Positions 62,896 to 64,000 of a stretch of DNA of 64,000 bases are shown here, piece by piece. Source of the stretch: Bacteroidales bacterium (GTDB taxonomy: Bacteria; Bacteroidota; Bacteroidia; Bacteroidales; 4484-276); NCBI GenBank assembly GCA_014860585.1, contig JACZJL010000023.1, forward strand, positions 1 to 64,000, written 5' to 3'. Position numbers and translations under genes: made by a program. Under the pieces are notes generated by a model. It was not told the DNA's origin. It worked only from the letters and a program-made list of their open reading frames with translations, and ran no database searches. Positions within the stretch are counted from its first letter, which is position 1. Each line of letters begins with the position of its first letter.

Positions 62896-62935
62896 TCTGA
62901 TTAATGCCTGGGTTAAAATCATCAACAAACCCTGA
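62879..62935 (+). pseudogene. truncated HEPN-domain gene (remnant of HEPN/MNT pair)
   Basis: ATG at 62879 lies inside the last codons of the MNT gene, the normal overlap for this pair. The frame reads MSEQTDLINAWVKIINKP then stops. HEPN proteins of this family typically begin with the same M-x-x-x-x-DLI-x-AW-x-K-K pattern and continue for some 120 residues with an RxxxxxH RNase motif. Here the rest is missing and the next glycosyltransferase gene starts 14 nt later, so a deletion is likely. Confidence 0.65.
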
Positions 62936-62949
62936 ATTTAATTTTCAAG

Positions 62950-63903
62950 ATGCAATCCAATCCACACATTTCTATTGTCAGTCCGGTTTACGGCGCCTCA
63001 GGATTGCTTGAGGAGCTGGTCAGGCGGATCAAGGAGTCGGTTAGTAAAATAACTGAGAATTACGAAATCATTCTTGTTGAAGACCACGGCCCGGACGATT
63101 CGTGGCAAAAGATCAAAGCGATTTGTGAAAAAGACAAACGGGTAACCGGCATCCGCCACAGCCGCAATTTCGGTCAGCAGTATGCCCTCAACTGCGGTCT
63201 GGATCATGCCCGCGGAGAATGGGTGGTCACGCTCGACTGCGATTTACAAGACCGTCCGGAAGAGATCATCAACCTTTACAACAAAGCGCAGGAAGGATAC
63301 GACATCGTGCTGGCAAGCCGCCAGAATCGCAGGGATGATTTTTTAAAAAAACTGTTTTCTAAAATGTTTTACCGTCTCCTCAGCTACCTCACCGACACCT
63401 ACCAGGATGCTTCGCTGGCCAACTTTTCGCTCTACCACCGCAATGTGGTCGAGGCGCTCAAAAGCATGAACGATTACTCGCGATACTACCCGACGATGAT
63501 TCACTGGGTAGGATTTCGGCTGGCAAAACTCGAGATACAGCACGCCAGCCGCGAAGATGGAAAAAAATCATCTTACAGTTTCAAAAAACGACTTGCTCTG
63601 GCCTTTGACACCATCGTTTCGTTTTCAAACAAACCCTTGCGCCTGACCGTAAAACTGGGCATCCTCATTCTTGTCATTGCCACCCTGCTCGCCATTGCAT
63701 TGGTGATCCGCTATTTACTGGTGGATACTTCAGTAACCGGCTGGACAAGTACGTTTTTATCACTCTGGTTTTTATCCGGTATAATCATCACCATTTTGGG
63801 AATGATCGGTATTTATGTCGGTAAAATCTTTGAAACCGTGAAAAGACGGCCATCCTACATTGTCGGGGAAAAGCTTAATTATCAAGATCAAACTGCTGAG
63901 TAA
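62950..63903 (+). CDS. GT2 polyprenyl-phosphate glycosyltransferase (GtrB-like)
   Basis: A 317-residue enzyme: GT-A start ISIVSPVYGASGLLEELV, VEDHGPDDSW, RHSRNFGQQYALNCGLDHA, and the metal motif DCDLQDRPEE. The C-terminus has two transmembrane helices (about 232-257 and 268-292) and a KRRPSYIV tail, the GtrB/YfdH plan. It should load a sugar onto undecaprenyl phosphate. It shows no close similarity to the GT2 at 55973 beyond the fold. Its stop overlaps the start of the next gene (TAATG). Confidence 0.88.
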   Translation: MQSNPHISIVSPVYGASGLLEELVRRIKESVSKITENYEIILVEDHGPDDSWQKIKAICEKDKRVTGIRHSRNFGQQYALNCGLDHARGEWVVTLDCDLQDRPEEIINLYNKAQEGYDIVLASRQNRRDDFLKKLFSKMFYRLLSYLTDTYQDASLANFSLYHRNVVEALKSMNDYSRYYPTMIHWVGFRLAKLEIQHASREDGKKSSYSFKKRLALAFDTIVSFSNKPLRLTVKLGILILVIATLLAIALVIRYLLVDTSVTGWTSTFLSLWFLSGIIITILGMIGIYVGKIFETVKRRPSYIVGEKLNYQDQTAE

Positions 63904-64000
63904 TGATTAAATCAATCACCATTGGAAGCAACGGTTACCTGGGCAGGCACCTGGTCCATTTTCTTCAAATCGCAGGGTTTAAAAACAGCAATTACGACAT
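63903..64000 (+). CDS. NAD-dependent epimerase/dehydratase family protein, partial
   Basis: Only the first 32 codons are present before the right edge. The start MIKSITIGSNGYLGRHLVHF carries the GxxGxxG dinucleotide-binding motif of extended short-chain dehydrogenases. In context it may be the 4-ketoreductase or epimerase that finishes the deoxysugar. It overlaps the GT2 stop by one base, indicating translational coupling. Confidence 0.75.
   Translation, partial: MIKSITIGSNGYLGRHLVHFLQIAGFKNSNYD

Overview
The window is chromosomal DNA of a member of the Bacteroidota, most like the Bacteroidales/Marinilabiliales-type anaerobic or facultative lineages, although genus cannot be fixed from sequence alone. 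Evidence: three proteins with type IX secretion (Por) C-terminal sorting domains, the gliding-motility lipoprotein GldH, a complete moxR-DUF58-batA-E locus, a carboxypeptidase-regulatory-domain TonB-dependent receptor, and many promoters of the Bacteroidota form (TTTG or TTG, about 19 nt, TAnnTTTG). Very few genes have a Shine-Dalgarno sequence.

Layout. 1-12.7 kb is mixed housekeeping: a small Cys-containing protein (cut by the left edge), a sugar/aminoglycoside-kinase-like protein fused to a RapZ C-terminal domain, a T9SS cargo protein, a thioredoxin-like lipoprotein, rpsT, radC, a deacetylase-like protein, dnaX, an SLC13/DASS transporter, and carbamate kinase with ornithine carbamoyltransferase. 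13-19.4 kb carries two large T9SS-sorted surface proteins (FN3-like and BNR/beta-propeller) and a papain-fold protein that has lost most of its catalytic residues. 19.4-28 kb is the aerotolerance-type operon moxR-DUF58-DUF4381-like-batA-batB-batC-batD-batE, all on the minus strand.

28-43.4 kb is the core transcription/translation block on the minus strand: rpsU, a Xer-type recombinase, hpf, then tRNA-Thr, tRNA-Tyr, tRNA-Gly, tRNA-Thr, tuf, tRNA-Trp, secE, nusG, rplK, rplA, rplJ, rplL, rpoB, rpoC and a DUF3467 gene. A near-consensus promoter sits just upstream of the tRNA cluster and a clear terminator follows DUF3467. 43.5-53.5 kb holds rpmB, a TonB-dependent receptor with a small partner, superoxide dismutase, ornithine aminotransferase, a membrane protein, gldH and a bifunctional penicillin-binding protein.

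53.5-64 kb is a surface-glycan region and the most accessory part. A tight four-gene run (GT2 glycosyltransferase, SMR/EamA-type small membrane protein, NodB-fold deacetylase, ArnT-like GT-C transferase) has the same set of activities as the Arn/Flm lipid-A sugar-modification pathways. It is followed by an NDP-hexose 2,3-dehydratase, a Gfo/Idh/MocA oxidoreductase, a second GT2 and the start of an NAD-dependent epimerase/reductase, which together look like a 2,6-dideoxysugar cassette. Within this block lie an MNT-type nucleotidyltransferase, an 18-codon remnant of its HEPN partner, and small repeat debris, marking a recombination-prone spot. No rRNA operon, CRISPR array, prophage or insertion sequence was found.
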